Notes: a model not told the origin generated them from the letters alone. A stretch of 64,000 bases of DNA from an uncultured Actinomycetes bacterium (GCA_903860745.1 CAIORQ010000001.1:51112-115111), one strand, 5' to 3'. Numbered from the stretch's first letter, positions 35,140 through 44,704 are shown. Translations and numbers: made by a program.

Positions 35140-36277
35140 ACCAGTGAACGCACAATCGTCAGAACGACCCAATGGTGAACTGCGGGTGGTGGTGGCGGGT
35201 CCGAGTTCCAACGTCACGATCCCCGGTCTGATGACCGCCGAAGTCGTCGGCGCTCTGACCACCAAGGCCCGCGTGACCAAAGTGCCGGTCAACCCCAACA
35301 AGGACTTCGATTCGGGACTGCACCGGGCGAAGTCCCTGAGCGCGATGTTCCGCTCGATAGACGAGCCCGAGGGCGCCGCTCGGATCTTTCCCCGTGTCCG
35401 CCAACGCCAGCAGTCGTTCCGCCAGCACTTCAACAACGGTGCTGACATGGCGGTCGCCCTCGCGTGGCCGGGACTGAGCAACTCGTGGATTGGTGAGTTC
35501 GTGGACGCGGCCCGTCAGGTCGGCGCCCAGACCGTGGTCCTGATCGTCTCGCATCCCTCGCAATCATCGGGCGCCGCATCGATTGCCCGCGAGGTCGCCA
35601 ATTCGGATCTGGTGCTGGTGGGCGACATCATCGACGCCACGCTCCTGAGTGCCGCACTGGGTACGAATCGACCCGTCATCGAAGTCCACCGTTCTCTCTC
35701 CTTGACGGGCCGCAACGTGGAGCGTCGCACCAAGCGGTTGACGACGTTCCTGCCCAAGGATGACGAGCAGGCCCTGCTGAGCGTCCTCACGGCCTTCGAC
35801 GCCATCCCGACGGACTGGGTCGAAGACTACGACCTTCGCGTCATCATGAGGTATTCGGGACAGGCGATCCCCGATCGCGTGGCCGCGAGTCACCACGCCG
35901 ATCGGGTGAGCCTGATTGGTGAGAGCTTCTCCGGTCTGGACATGCATCAGTTGGCGACCGAATCGTCAGCCATCAGCGTCACCGATCCGGAATTCGACTC
36001 TCGCGCCTTCGCCACCGCCGTCGAAGAGGGCGTCGCTACCGTCGTACTGGCGAGCGGGATGTCGACCGGCGTCGGCGAGGGTTACGTGGGAGGCCTCCTG
36101 GCCGACATCAACCGACCCACGTCCGTCTTCGTGGCCCACAACCATGCCCTGCGACTCTCCGATCTTCGTTTCCCCGGACCCCAGGCTTGGTTCGAATTGG
36201 CCGAGAGGCTGTTGGCGGAAGTCGATCGAGAGAACGGGGAGATGAGCTACGTCAGTTCGCGTAGATTTAGCGAATGA
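35123..36277 (+). CDS. Protein of unknown function, possibly GT-B-like glycosyltransferase
   Basis: The product is 384 residues, overlapping the GT2 gene upstream by 17 bp and the double-GT2 gene downstream by 4 bp (ATGA). Alternating hydrophobic strands and helices suggest two Rossmann-like lobes: LRVVVAGPSSNVTIPGLMTAE at the start (split here as LRVVVAGPSS and NVTIPGLMTAE), LVLVGDIIDATLL mid-way, and GMSTGVGEGYVGGLLADINR then AHNHALRLSDLRF at the end. The last part resembles the donor lobe of GT-B enzymes, but no family motif is definite. Its tight coupling to two GT2 genes suggests that it works in the same glycan pathway. Confidence 0.55.
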   Translation: MEARREPVNAQSSERPNGELRVVVAGPSSNVTIPGLMTAEVVGALTTKARVTKVPVNPNKDFDSGLHRAKSLSAMFRSIDEPEGAARIFPRVRQRQQSFRQHFNNGADMAVALAWPGLSNSWIGEFVDAARQVGAQTVVLIVSHPSQSSGAASIAREVANSDLVLVGDIIDATLLSAALGTNRPVIEVHRSLSLTGRNVERRTKRLTTFLPKDDEQALLSVLTAFDAIPTDWVEDYDLRVIMRYSGQAIPDRVAASHHADRVSLIGESFSGLDMHQLATESSAISVTDPEFDSRAFATAVEEGVATVVLASGMSTGVGEGYVGGLLADINRPTSVFVAHNHALRLSDLRFPGPQAWFELAERLLAEVDRENGEMSYVSSRRFSE

Positions 36278-38481
36278 AGCTGTCGGTCATCATCTGTGCC
36301 TACACGCTTGATCGATGGGAGATGCTCACTGAGGCCGTCGCCTCGTGTCATTCCCAATCCCGCCCACCCGATGAAGTCATCGTGGTGATCGACTACAACG
36401 ACGAGTTGCGGGCGCGAGCCGTCCGTGAGTTCACCAACGCACTGGTGATCGAGAACACGATGACCAAGGGTCTCTCGGGGGCTCGGAACAGCGGGGTCGT
36501 CGCCTCGTCGGGTGACGTCTTGGTGTTCTTGGACGATGACGCGTACGGAGAGACCGAGTGGCTGGAGCGATTGACCGAGCCGTTCTCGGATCCGCTGGTT
36601 GCGGGGTGCGGCGGCTGGATCACTCCTCGCTGGGTCGGGGCGGAACCCAAGTGGTTCCCCCGAACGTTCCTCTGGATCTTGGGATGTAGTTACGACGGCC
36701 TTCCCCCGGATCGAGGAGCGATTCGAAATCCCATCGGCGCCAACATGGCCTTGCGTCGCGCGGTGTTCACTCTGGTGGGAGGCTTCAGTTCGGGACTGGG
36801 GCGAATTGGCGCGACACCGCTGGGCTGTGAAGAGACCGAGCTCTGTATCCGCTACGGTGTTCGTCGCCCCGAGGACTCCTTCGTCCTGGTTCGTGACGCC
36901 GTCGTACACCACCACGTGCCGCCTTCGCGGACCACGTGGAAGTACTTCGTTCATCGCTGCTGGTCAGAGGGGCTCTCGAAGGCCGCGGTGGCGAGTCTCG
37001 TCGGCCACGACGAAGGCCTCTCCGCGGAACGTCGCCACGTCGCCCAGGCACTACCCCGCGAGGTCGTCGGCTCCCTTCGCGACGCCGTGCCCCATCCCCT
37101 GACCTTCCTGCGAAAACTGTCCTGCATCGCCGCTGGATCCGTGGTGGCTCTGGCCGGCCTCGTCCGAGGTTCGCGCGCCGTGAAGAGGAACCCGGTCTCG
37201 CTGAACAGCGCGAGCCTCTACCAGACCGGCGACGCCGCGACGTCGGCGGCCGACGATGACTGGCGACCCATCAGTATCGTCAAGGTCGACGTTGACGACA
37301 TACCCCGTCACCTGCCCGTGTCGCCGCGAGCCAACAATCGGGTCTGGATCGAACTGACCCGACAGGGCCAGATCCTTGGTCGCCAGGTGTTGTGGGCTCG
37401 AGACGGCGAAGTGTCCAGCGACGACCTGGACGAGGTCGCGAAACGCTTCGAGTCACGCACGCCGTCCTTCGTGTCCCTACCCGATGAACGCCTGCCACCC
37501 ATTTCCGTGGTCATTCCGACAATCTGCCGATTCCCGAGCGATCTCCACAAGCTCGTGGAGAGCATCTCGGCGCTCGACTATCCACAGTTCGAAGTCATCG
37601 TTGTCGACAACCGGGTGACGCCCGACTCGGACCTACCCGATCTGAGCGAATTCGCGAACGTCGTCGTGGTATCGGAGCGGATCCCTGGAGCTTCGGCGGC
37701 ACGTAACCGAGGCATCCGAACGGCGGCGTACGACATCGTCGCGTTCACCGACGATGACGTATCGGTCGACTCTCGGTGGCTGAGGGCAATCGGCGGCCGG
37801 TTCGCGGCCAGTCCCGAAATCAGCGTGATGGGTGGCTTGGTGCTTCCCGCCACCCTGTCGACACCACCACAGCTGTGGTTCGAAGAGTTCTACGGCGGTT
37901 TCAGTTACTCGTTCGACCTGCGATTCGCCGACTTGAAGAACCACGGAGCCGACTCACTCTTCCCCTACGCGCCGGGGATGTACGTGACGGGATGCAACAT
38001 GGCATTTCGCAAGTCGGTCCTCGAGGAGATCGGCGGCTTTCGCCTAACCCTGGGACCCGGCACCCCGACGCTCGGTGGCGAGGACCTGGAGATCCTGGTC
38101 TCACTGGCCGTCAAGGGAGCGGTGGTGGCCTTCGAGCCCGCCGCCCTCGTTCGCCACTTCCACCGTCAGACCGAGGAAGAGTTCATGACGCAGGTGAGTG
38201 GCTACGGCGCCGGGCTCTCCGCGATGTACTTCTCGATCATGTTGCACAATCCCAAACTGATCTTCGACATGGCGCGCCACACGCGACAGGGACTGATGCG
38301 TCTGAAGAAGTCGCGGACCCAGCGCTCGCCAAGCGTCGAGGTCTCCTTTCCCGAGACGATCCACGACATCGAGCGACGTGGGATGGCCTACGGACCCCTG
38401 GCCCTCTTCAAGAGCTGGTGGAGGTTCCTGTCGCTGCGTCGCCAGATCGAGGCAGAATACGGACGCACGGCTCGCGTGTGA
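36274..38481 (+). CDS. Two-domain GT2 glycosyltransferase
   Basis: The 735-residue protein holds two GT-A family 2 domains. Domain 1 (about 1-270): KLSVIICAYTLDRWEML, GLSGARNSGVVASSGDVLVFLDDDAY with the DDD metal site, and EETELCIRYG. Domain 2 (about 405-650): PISVVIPTICRFPSDL, GASAARNRGIRTAAYDIVAFTDDDVS, and a GGEDLEILVSL acceptor motif. A spacer of about 130 residues joins them and includes a short hydrophobic stretch (ASVVALAGLVRG-like, at the end of domain 1) that may touch the membrane. Two active sites in one chain suggest alternating addition of two sugars to the same acceptor. Confidence 0.85.
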   Translation: MKLSVIICAYTLDRWEMLTEAVASCHSQSRPPDEVIVVIDYNDELRARAVREFTNALVIENTMTKGLSGARNSGVVASSGDVLVFLDDDAYGETEWLERLTEPFSDPLVAGCGGWITPRWVGAEPKWFPRTFLWILGCSYDGLPPDRGAIRNPIGANMALRRAVFTLVGGFSSGLGRIGATPLGCEETELCIRYGVRRPEDSFVLVRDAVVHHHVPPSRTTWKYFVHRCWSEGLSKAAVASLVGHDEGLSAERRHVAQALPREVVGSLRDAVPHPLTFLRKLSCIAAGSVVALAGLVRGSRAVKRNPVSLNSASLYQTGDAATSAADDDWRPISIVKVDVDDIPRHLPVSPRANNRVWIELTRQGQILGRQVLWARDGEVSSDDLDEVAKRFESRTPSFVSLPDERLPPISVVIPTICRFPSDLHKLVESISALDYPQFEVIVVDNRVTPDSDLPDLSEFANVVVVSERIPGASAARNRGIRTAAYDIVAFTDDDVSVDSRWLRAIGGRFAASPEISVMGGLVLPATLSTPPQLWFEEFYGGFSYSFDLRFADLKNHGADSLFPYAPGMYVTGCNMAFRKSVLEEIGGFRLTLGPGTPTLGGEDLEILVSLAVKGAVVAFEPAALVRHFHRQTEEEFMTQVSGYGAGLSAMYFSIMLHNPKLIFDMARHTRQGLMRLKKSRTQRSPSVEVSFPETIHDIERRGMAYGPLALFKSWWRFLSLRRQIEAEYGRTARV

Positions 38482-38532
38482 GCCAGCAACCCACGTCAGT
38501 GGAACCCCGTCGATTCTATGATTCGAAGTGAC

Positions 38533-39387
38533 ATGACAGCAGATACCTCGCGAACCAACCGACGAGCGAGACGACTGCCGCTGCGATCGCCGGCGATGCT
38601 GACGTTGGTGGCGATAGTGATCGCGGCGGGGATAGTCGCCAACATCCTGGCCAAACCCGGCGCCCCAAACCTTCCGGCCACCATGTACCCCATCGGCACG
38701 CCCGACACCAGCGAGCCCTCGGGATACGCCCCCCCGTCGCCCACCGCCCTACCGGGGTACACACGTACCTACGTCAATGACTTCACCGCGTCGGGTTTCC
38801 CGGCCGGCTGGCTACCCTTCACCGGATCACCCGGCGGTGACCCGGGAGGACAGTTCGGAGCGAGTCACGTAGCCGTCAAGGACGGAGAGCTCGTCTTGAC
38901 GGCGTCTCGCGATCCGGCGTACCACAACCACTGGGTGACGGGCGGTCTGTGCCAGTGTGAACTCGGAGACCTCTACGGTGCCTACTTCGTGCGCTCACGA
39001 AGTGACGCGGGGGGGCCCAATGAGGTCGAGCTGCTGTGGCCCCACAACAACCAATGGCCCCCCGAGATCGACTTCAGCGAATCCGAGTGGCTCCACCAGA
39101 CGTCGGCCACGGTTCACTGGAGCGTCGCCAACTACCAGCAGCAGTGGTTCAAGGGTGGCGTGAACATGTTGGCGTGGCACACGTGGGGCGTCGTGTGGAC
39201 CAGGAACCAGATCCGCTACGTGCTCGACGGCCACGTGTGGGGAATCATCACGTCGAAAAACGAGATACCGACAATCCCGATGAACCTCGACCTCGAACAA
39301 CGCACCGGGTGTACTCACCACGTCCAGTGTCCGAAGGTTCCCGTCCACTTCCAAATCGACTGGGTCGCCGAGTTCCACGCGAGTTGA
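38533..39387 (+). CDS. GH16-like secreted glycoside hydrolase
   Basis: The open frame begins at 38518, but a TATGAT -10-like box covers 38517-38522, so the ATG at 38533 (284 residues) is more likely. The protein has a basic N-terminus, one signal-anchor helix (MLTLVAIVIAAGIVANILA) without lipobox Cys, and a GH16 core close to the 24135 paralogue. The CQC pair and ELLWPHNNQWPPEIDFSE are shared, with catalytic Glu178, Asp180 and Glu183 in this numbering. The anchor implies a membrane-tethered enzyme, whereas the paralogue is a lipoprotein. It closes the GT2 run and probably processes the same polymer. Confidence 0.82.
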   Translation: MTADTSRTNRRARRLPLRSPAMLTLVAIVIAAGIVANILAKPGAPNLPATMYPIGTPDTSEPSGYAPPSPTALPGYTRTYVNDFTASGFPAGWLPFTGSPGGDPGGQFGASHVAVKDGELVLTASRDPAYHNHWVTGGLCQCELGDLYGAYFVRSRSDAGGPNEVELLWPHNNQWPPEIDFSESEWLHQTSATVHWSVANYQQQWFKGGVNMLAWHTWGVVWTRNQIRYVLDGHVWGIITSKNEIPTIPMNLDLEQRTGCTHHVQCPKVPVHFQIDWVAEFHAS

Positions 39388-39744
39388 TCCGCGGAGGTGA
39401 ACTCCCTCGAGACCACTCGCTCGAATCCTGCCCCTCCCGACGACGACGCCAGACGTCACCGCCATCGGCCCAGACTCTCGTGGCGCTCGTCGCAATCTCA
39501 AGGACCGTCACCACGCCCTCAACGTGACCTCGAGCCGTCGGATCGTCGCCACGACGTCGCACGACGCGTGCAACGTCCGCACTCAGGTTCAGATCCATGT
39601 ACGACGGACCTTCACGATATCGTCACGTACCGCCAACCCTTGGGTCCCCGTCACACTTCGAAAATGAGCCTGGTGGAGCGTACGATACACTTTGGGCGTT
39701 GCATGTGAATTACAGTCCACGAGCGTGATTCGAGACCAGAAGCC
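39388..39744. other. Intergenic region, no gene seen
   Basis: 357 bp between two plus-strand genes. A TACGATACACTTT stretch at 39681-39693 could be a -10 region for the next gene, but no -35 matches at normal spacing. Short frames are not convincing. Confidence 0.45.
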
Positions 39745-40788
39745 ATGGCCAAGGTTAGTGTGTTGACCCCCACATACCAGCACTCCGACTACATCGCTGA
39801 CTGTATTCGCAGCGTGCGGGCCCAGACTGAACAGGACTGGGAGATGATCATCGTCGACGACGGCTCCGACGATGGGACACCGGACATCGCCGAGGCTTTC
39901 AACGACCCTCGTATCACCGTCGTGCGTCTGGAGCACGAAGGCGTTCCTGGACTGGGGCGGGTCTACGCCACGGCCCTCGCGAAGTCCAGTAGTCCGCTCA
40001 TCGCGGTTCTCGAGGGCGACGACACGTGGCCCGACAACAAGCTCGAACTGGAACTCCCGCTGTTCGACGACCCCAAGGTGGTACTCGCCTATGGTTCAGC
40101 CGGGCTCATCGACGAGAATGGCAACCACTATGCCCGCTTCTGGTACTCACCGCCGGGCAACGTTGCGCAGAACGTTCCGGTAGGCGCAATCATCCCGACC
40201 CTGGTGGAGGTCAACTTCATCGTTGCCGCGACCGTCATGATTCGCCGCTCGGCCCTGGAAGCGATCGGAGGATTCTGGCAGCCCACGGGGATCTCCTACG
40301 TGGACCATCCGACGTGGCTCCGATTGGCCACGGTGGGAACCTTCGCCCGGTCGTCTCACGACCTCGGCAATTGGCGTCGTTACGCGGGTCAGGTCACGAC
40401 TCGTGGATGGTTTGACGCCGAACCCGACCGCACCCCCTACCTCTCCGACATCCTGGTGGCGGCGCAGGGATTGCTGTCCCCCAACGACGCCACCGCGCTC
40501 AAGGCGGTCGTTGGACGTGACCCTTCGCGTCAGCGCGAGGATGCGACGCTCGCCCGCGGGCGTGTTGCCCTGCTCGAAGGGTCGTGGCGGACCGCCTTCA
40601 GACTGTTCGCACGCGTCTTGATTCACGCGCAGCCGCGCAACAAGGCCGTGGCCCTGCTGGGCATCGCCTGTGCGGTGTGTCGAACCGACATGGAGAAGGT
40701 CATCAGCCTGATGGGTCGTCACTCCCTGCCATCGAGGAGGCACCGGCTCTCACACCGTGAGGTCAAGTCCCAGTCCTGGACAGCGTGA
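39745..40788 (+). CDS. GT2 glycosyltransferase
   Basis: This 347-residue protein has a GT-A family 2 domain at the N-terminus: KVSVLTPTYQHSDYIADCIRSV, then MIIVDDGSDDGTPDIAEAF and AVLEGDDTWPDNKLE carrying the DD metal site. FIVAATVMIRRSALEAIGGF marks the acceptor half. The C-terminal third (from about 230) is helical and resembles the tetratricopeptide-like tails of some capsule GT2 enzymes. It lacks membrane segments. Sugar specificity is unknown. Confidence 0.85.
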   Translation: MAKVSVLTPTYQHSDYIADCIRSVRAQTEQDWEMIIVDDGSDDGTPDIAEAFNDPRITVVRLEHEGVPGLGRVYATALAKSSSPLIAVLEGDDTWPDNKLELELPLFDDPKVVLAYGSAGLIDENGNHYARFWYSPPGNVAQNVPVGAIIPTLVEVNFIVAATVMIRRSALEAIGGFWQPTGISYVDHPTWLRLATVGTFARSSHDLGNWRRYAGQVTTRGWFDAEPDRTPYLSDILVAAQGLLSPNDATALKAVVGRDPSRQREDATLARGRVALLEGSWRTAFRLFARVLIHAQPRNKAVALLGIACAVCRTDMEKVISLMGRHSLPSRRHRLSHREVKSQSWTA

Positions 40789-41004
40789 CATCACGAGCGT
40801 CCGCTCGACCTGAGCGACCACAGCGAGGGGAGAGCCACAGCGTTCTCTCCTCGTGAGGAGAAACGATGTCGCCCGGTGGCCCCGTCGTGGATGGCACTGT
40901 TGTCGCGAGCACCTCGACACCGTCGAACAGCCACTGACCGGACGACCTCGATTGCGACGTCACCGCGTCATCGAGGGATGTCGATGACAGTCAGACCCGA
41001 CCGG

Positions 41005-42705
41005 TCACTTCGTCAAGAATTCCGATAGGACGAAGCTCTCCAGTACCTCGGCCATGTCCCGGCGCCCCTGGGCGAAGGACATGTCGTGGTCCAGGGTCGG
41101 CACTAGGTGTGGCGGGTAGGGACGAGTAGCCCGGGTCAGGGGACCCCCCAGCCGGCGCAGCAACGGCACGTTCTGGTACGCCGACTGATCCGCCGGACCG
41201 ACGATGGCCAGGACCCTCGTACCCCGCGACATGATTTCGGCCATCGTGTTCGTGGACCAGCGCCGCGGAAGCAGCCAGCGCAGAGAGAGCCAGAGGAGCT
41301 CGCCGACCGCACTGTGCCTCCTTATCGTGCGACGCATGACCGCGGACGTGCGCGCGGCGAGACTCGAAACAGAGTCCTCCAGACGCCAGATCACGTGCGA
41401 GAAGTCAGTCGAAGGCGGCAGGTTGATGGTACAGAGACCTCGTGCCCCGGAACCGTACGCGGTCTCTACGGCGAGGAACGCGCCTGAGCAGTAGCCGACG
41501 TAGACGCAGTTGGTGGGGTCGGCGGGTGTGAGAGAGAGTCCGATCTCCCGGGCGTCCCTGATCCACACGGGATCGTTGCCGCGCATTAGAGGGTCCTCGG
41601 CCCGTCGCGGACTCTCACCAGAGCCGGACAGGTCGATGCGCACGCAGCGCAGTCCCGAGGCCGCCAGTCTTCGCGAGATCTCGACCCACAGCCGAGAGGG
41701 ACCGGTGTGATCCTCGTGCACCCCGCTGAGGAACACGATCCAAGGGCTCGTGGTCTCGGTTCGCGGCTCGCTCGTGATGGCGAACAGTCGTCGAGGGCCG
41801 ACCCGGACTACTTGCTCGACGACGCTTCGACCGTCTTCGGCGTCCGACAGGGTCGCGCGGGTGCAGGGCGTCAACTGCGGCCGGATCGTACGCTCCTCCT
41901 GGTCCTCTCCCAGCCACCCCACGATGCGCGTTATCGTGGCGACCGGTGCCACCGAGAAGAAGGGGTGGATTCCGATCGAGGATTCCTGTTCCGTGGTCGT
42001 CTCGAACTCGACGTTGCCAGCGTCGAGATGCTCACGCAGCGATGTGGAGAGTGGTCGCCCCTCACGACTGATGACCAGTGCTCTCTTGGCCCACAGGGCC
42101 GGGGTCGACTCCAGCAACTTGAGCGACTTGATGGACTCCACCATGTCGGGGGCGAAGAGGAACTCCGCAGTCTCGACCGATCCGTCGACGTACTCGGCAA
42201 CATCCTGGTGGCGAAGCGTCTCCAGGGCGCGGAGCTCGCGGAGGAACCCCCGCCCCGACTCGCACGGATCCCACGCCACGACCGAGCGCAGGTCCAATTG
42301 CGAGGAGGATGCGGCGAGACCGACCAGGGTCGCACCGAGGCGCATCCCGACGGCCGAGACGTCGTGGACCCCGCAGCCACGAAGGTAGTCGACCGCGCTC
42401 GCGACGTCCTCGATCCAACCAGGGTTGGCGAGCGTGGATCCGAAGTCGCCACTCGAATCTCCGGTTCCTCGGTAGTCGAAGCGAAGTGCCAGGAAGCCGC
42501 TCTGGGCCAACGACGTCGCGAGGGCGCGCATCGCCTTTCGAGCTCCTCGGGCCTCGAACCCGACCGGGAGCGCCAAGATGACGCCACCCCTCACCACGTC
42601 GTCCTTGGGAGAACTGAGCCAGCCGAAGAGCGCGGAGTCGCCCTCGCCGAACCAGGTGGGCTCGTGAACGACCTCTGTTGGGCTGGGATCCACTGTCACG
42701 ATCAC
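41005..42705 (-). CDS. Tandem alpha/beta hydrolase with altered nucleophile motifs
   Basis: The 566-residue protein contains two alpha/beta-hydrolase domains. Domain 1 (about 15-270) shows RFDYRGTGDSSGDF and an elbow GMRLGA (120-125) with Arg122 where Ser is expected. Domain 2 (about 295-560) shows RIDLSGSGESPRR and an elbow GYCSGA (403-408) with Cys405 at the nucleophile position. The first pattern is also seen in exosortase-associated hydrolase 2 of polysaccharide loci, and the second in CSG-type family members. It could be an acyltransferase or thioesterase acting on polymer precursors, with domain 1 non-catalytic. The role is inferred from context; no signal peptide, so cytoplasmic. Confidence 0.72.
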   Translation of the reverse strand: MIVTVDPSPTEVVHEPTWFGEGDSALFGWLSSPKDDVVRGGVILALPVGFEARGARKAMRALATSLAQSGFLALRFDYRGTGDSSGDFGSTLANPGWIEDVASAVDYLRGCGVHDVSAVGMRLGATLVGLAASSSQLDLRSVVAWDPCESGRGFLRELRALETLRHQDVAEYVDGSVETAEFLFAPDMVESIKSLKLLESTPALWAKRALVISREGRPLSTSLREHLDAGNVEFETTTEQESSIGIHPFFSVAPVATITRIVGWLGEDQEERTIRPQLTPCTRATLSDAEDGRSVVEQVVRVGPRRLFAITSEPRTETTSPWIVFLSGVHEDHTGPSRLWVEISRRLAASGLRCVRIDLSGSGESPRRAEDPLMRGNDPVWIRDAREIGLSLTPADPTNCVYVGYCSGAFLAVETAYGSGARGLCTINLPPSTDFSHVIWRLEDSVSSLAARTSAVMRRTIRRHSAVGELLWLSLRWLLPRRWSTNTMAEIMSRGTRVLAIVGPADQSAYQNVPLLRRLGGPLTRATRPYPPHLVPTLDHDMSFAQGRRDMAEVLESFVLSEFLTK

Positions 42706-43212
42706 TTGCTTAGTAGGTGATCACCGTACGTGAGCACAGAGGAGGGATGACACTCGCAACACTCTACTCTTCGCATGATGAACCATTGATCTTTTTGGCT
42801 CCCTCCACGTTTAGAGCCGACGCACACCGGAGCGTCACGAATGGCCGTCCGCGCGCCGCCCTCGACGCCGACGATCAGGCGCTGCTCGTGGTGCGCACCC
42901 TCACCCTGACGCACCCACACGCCGTGGCGGTCCGAGTCACGTCGCTCCGTCCCGTCGACCCACGATCCGACTCCCCCGGACTCGCTCGACATCGACTTCG
43001 GGCTCCCCTTCGGCGGTCCTCCACGGGTCAGGAAGATGAGCGGGCGGTCGACGCCGTCGGAGCATCCCCGCAGGTGAACCCCACTGTGAAGACTGCGCGG
43101 GCCGAGGTCGTCGCACCGGCGCCAGAACGCCCTCTCTCTAGAGAGGGGCGGCACTGGCGAGCTCTGTAGGCTCGCCGATCCGCGGAACACGACGACCCGC
43201 CCAACGACGCAA
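42706..43212. other. Intergenic region with minor hairpins
   Basis: About 500 bp between two minus-strand genes. It holds a 7-bp stem GGCGAGC/GCTCGCC at 43156-43176 and an adjacent CTCTCTAGAGAG palindrome near 43133-43146; these may be extra terminators of the GH16 gene. The rest should contain the promoter of the tandem hydrolase. No gene is supported. Confidence 0.5.
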
Positions 43213-43248
43213 CCAGTCGGACTCGCGCTCTCGCGAGAGTCCGACTGG
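43213..43248 (-). terminator. Strong hairpin after the GH16 gene at 43280
   Basis: CCAGTCGGACT at 43213-43223 pairs with AGTCCGACTGG at 43238-43248, and an inner CGCG/CGCG pair extends the stem. It starts 31 nt after the stop codon. Confidence 0.75.
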
Positions 43249-43279
43249 GTCACGCAGTGGTTGAGGCGAACCCTCGGGT

Positions 43280-44533
43280 TCAGTGTTGCCAGACCCTCAC
43301 GTAGTCGACCTTCATGTCGGCCGGCGCGATGTTCGGAGAGGTCATTGCGGTGGAGAGCGACATGTTCAAGATCAGGTACATCGGGGCGGAGGGGACCAGC
43401 GAGGTGAAGGTTCCGATAGAGGTGCCGTCGTAGTAGAGGGTGATGGAACCCGGCTCCCAGTCGGCGGCGAAGGTGTGCCACCCGCCAACGTACGACCCCT
43501 TGCCAACGAGCGGACCGACCGAGTTCGTCGAGGCGTGCAGGTGAGCCTCGACGAGACCGCTGAGACCCTCCATCACGTCAATCTCGCCACTAGCGGGCCA
43601 AGTCGGACCGATCGTCCAGAAGGCCGGCCAGTCAGCGACACTCGTCGATCCGGCGAGCCAGATCCGAGCCTCCATGTAGCCGTAGGTGAAGTCGTAGTGA
43701 CCGTTCGTCGTCACCATGCCCGAGGTGTACTGCTGGGTGGTGCCGCCACAGGTCTCACTCTTCGCAATCGCACTGAGGTTCAAGGCGCCATCGGCCACGC
43801 TGACCTGGGAGGGGTCCATGCACTCTTGCTCGAGCGAATTCGGACCCACGGTGACGCCGGAGCCAAACCACCCGGTGGACCACTGCGAGGTGTCCAGGGA
43901 ACTGCCGTTGAACTCGGAGTCGAAGGTGAGGTTCCAGGTTCCCGGGATGTCGCCCACCGGCTGGGGCGTTCCCGAGGTCACGGTCGTCGTCGTCGTGGGC
44001 GCGACGGTCGTGGATGTCGTGGGAGCCACGGTCGTCGTGGTGGTGGGCGCGACGACCGTGGTGGTGGTAGGAGCCACCGTCGTGGAGGTGGTGGGGGCGA
44101 CGGTCGTCGTGGTGCTCGAGACGGACGAACCCGAGGCGATCGTGGTGGATGTCGTGGGAGCCACGGTCGTCGTGGTGGTGGGGGCGACGACCGTGGTGGT
44201 GGGGGAGAAGGCGAGGGTGCTCGTGCGGTGACGACGCACGAGGCTCATGGCGGCGGAGTAGTGCTTGGAGGTCCGCAGTGCGTTGTGTGCACCGAGCTTG
44301 GCCTCCAAGGAGGCGAAGGACAGGTTCAGCCGATCAATGGACCGGGCCTCGCGGGTGACGCTCAGGAGTTCGGCGTGGTGCGTCAGGTGCGCGGAGGGCT
44401 CGACCGTGGCGGCGTTCGCGCCGTTGGAGAAGAACGGGAGGAGGAGCGAGCTGGCACCGATCAGGGCGAGCAACTTGGGGAATCGTCCGACCGTCTTGAA
44501 CTGGTTCTTGATGGACTCGGTGCTCTTTGTCAT
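43280..44533 (-). CDS. Secreted GH16 glycoside hydrolase with Thr-rich repeat linker
   Basis: The product is 417 residues. Residues 1-42 are a signal peptide, 43-108 an Ala/Arg-rich helical part, and 110-190 a tandem VAPTTTTT/VAPTTST linker. Residues 195-417 are a canonical GH16 catalytic domain. It has NLTFDSEFNGSSLDTSQW at its start, the catalytic GEIDVMEG (Glu317, Asp319, Glu322) and a closing MKVDYVRVWQH. It is a better GH16 match than the two smaller paralogues and resembles laminarinase/lichenase-type enzymes. It is free in the medium or wall-associated. The ribosome-binding site is weak (GTGTC before ATG). Confidence 0.87.
   Translation of the reverse strand: MTKSTESIKNQFKTVGRFPKLLALIGASSLLLPFFSNGANAATVEPSAHLTHHAELLSVTREARSIDRLNLSFASLEAKLGAHNALRTSKHYSAAMSLVRRHRTSTLAFSPTTTVVAPTTTTTVAPTTSTTIASGSSVSSTTTTVAPTTSTTVAPTTTTVVAPTTTTTVAPTTSTTVAPTTTTTVTSGTPQPVGDIPGTWNLTFDSEFNGSSLDTSQWSTGWFGSGVTVGPNSLEQECMDPSQVSVADGALNLSAIAKSETCGGTTQQYTSGMVTTNGHYDFTYGYMEARIWLAGSTSVADWPAFWTIGPTWPASGEIDVMEGLSGLVEAHLHASTNSVGPLVGKGSYVGGWHTFAADWEPGSITLYYDGTSIGTFTSLVPSAPMYLILNMSLSTAMTSPNIAPADMKVDYVRVWQH
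43979..44215 (-). repeat. Tandem repeat encoding Val-Ala-Pro-Thr linker
   Basis: Imperfect 24- to 27-bp units on the minus strand encode VAPTTTTT-type octamers inside the GH16 gene. Repeat number is likely to vary between strains. Confidence 0.8.
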
Positions 44534-44704
44534 GACACCAAAGTCGCAGTGTCACATCACACCTTCCCCCACGCTTTCTCAACAACTCCCCAATTCGAAA
44601 AGGGGGACGAAAGTCCTTTGATTGCAAGAAAAATCGATCTCGCTGACGACGCCGGGCGGCGGAAGAAGTGAGCGAAAATTGTTCCAACGCGGCCCCCGGG
44701 CGCC

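Noticed and set aside
42702..43481. 259-codon minus-strand frame
   Set aside because: It covers an intergenic region with a terminator hairpin and the end of the GH16 gene in another frame; no protein features.
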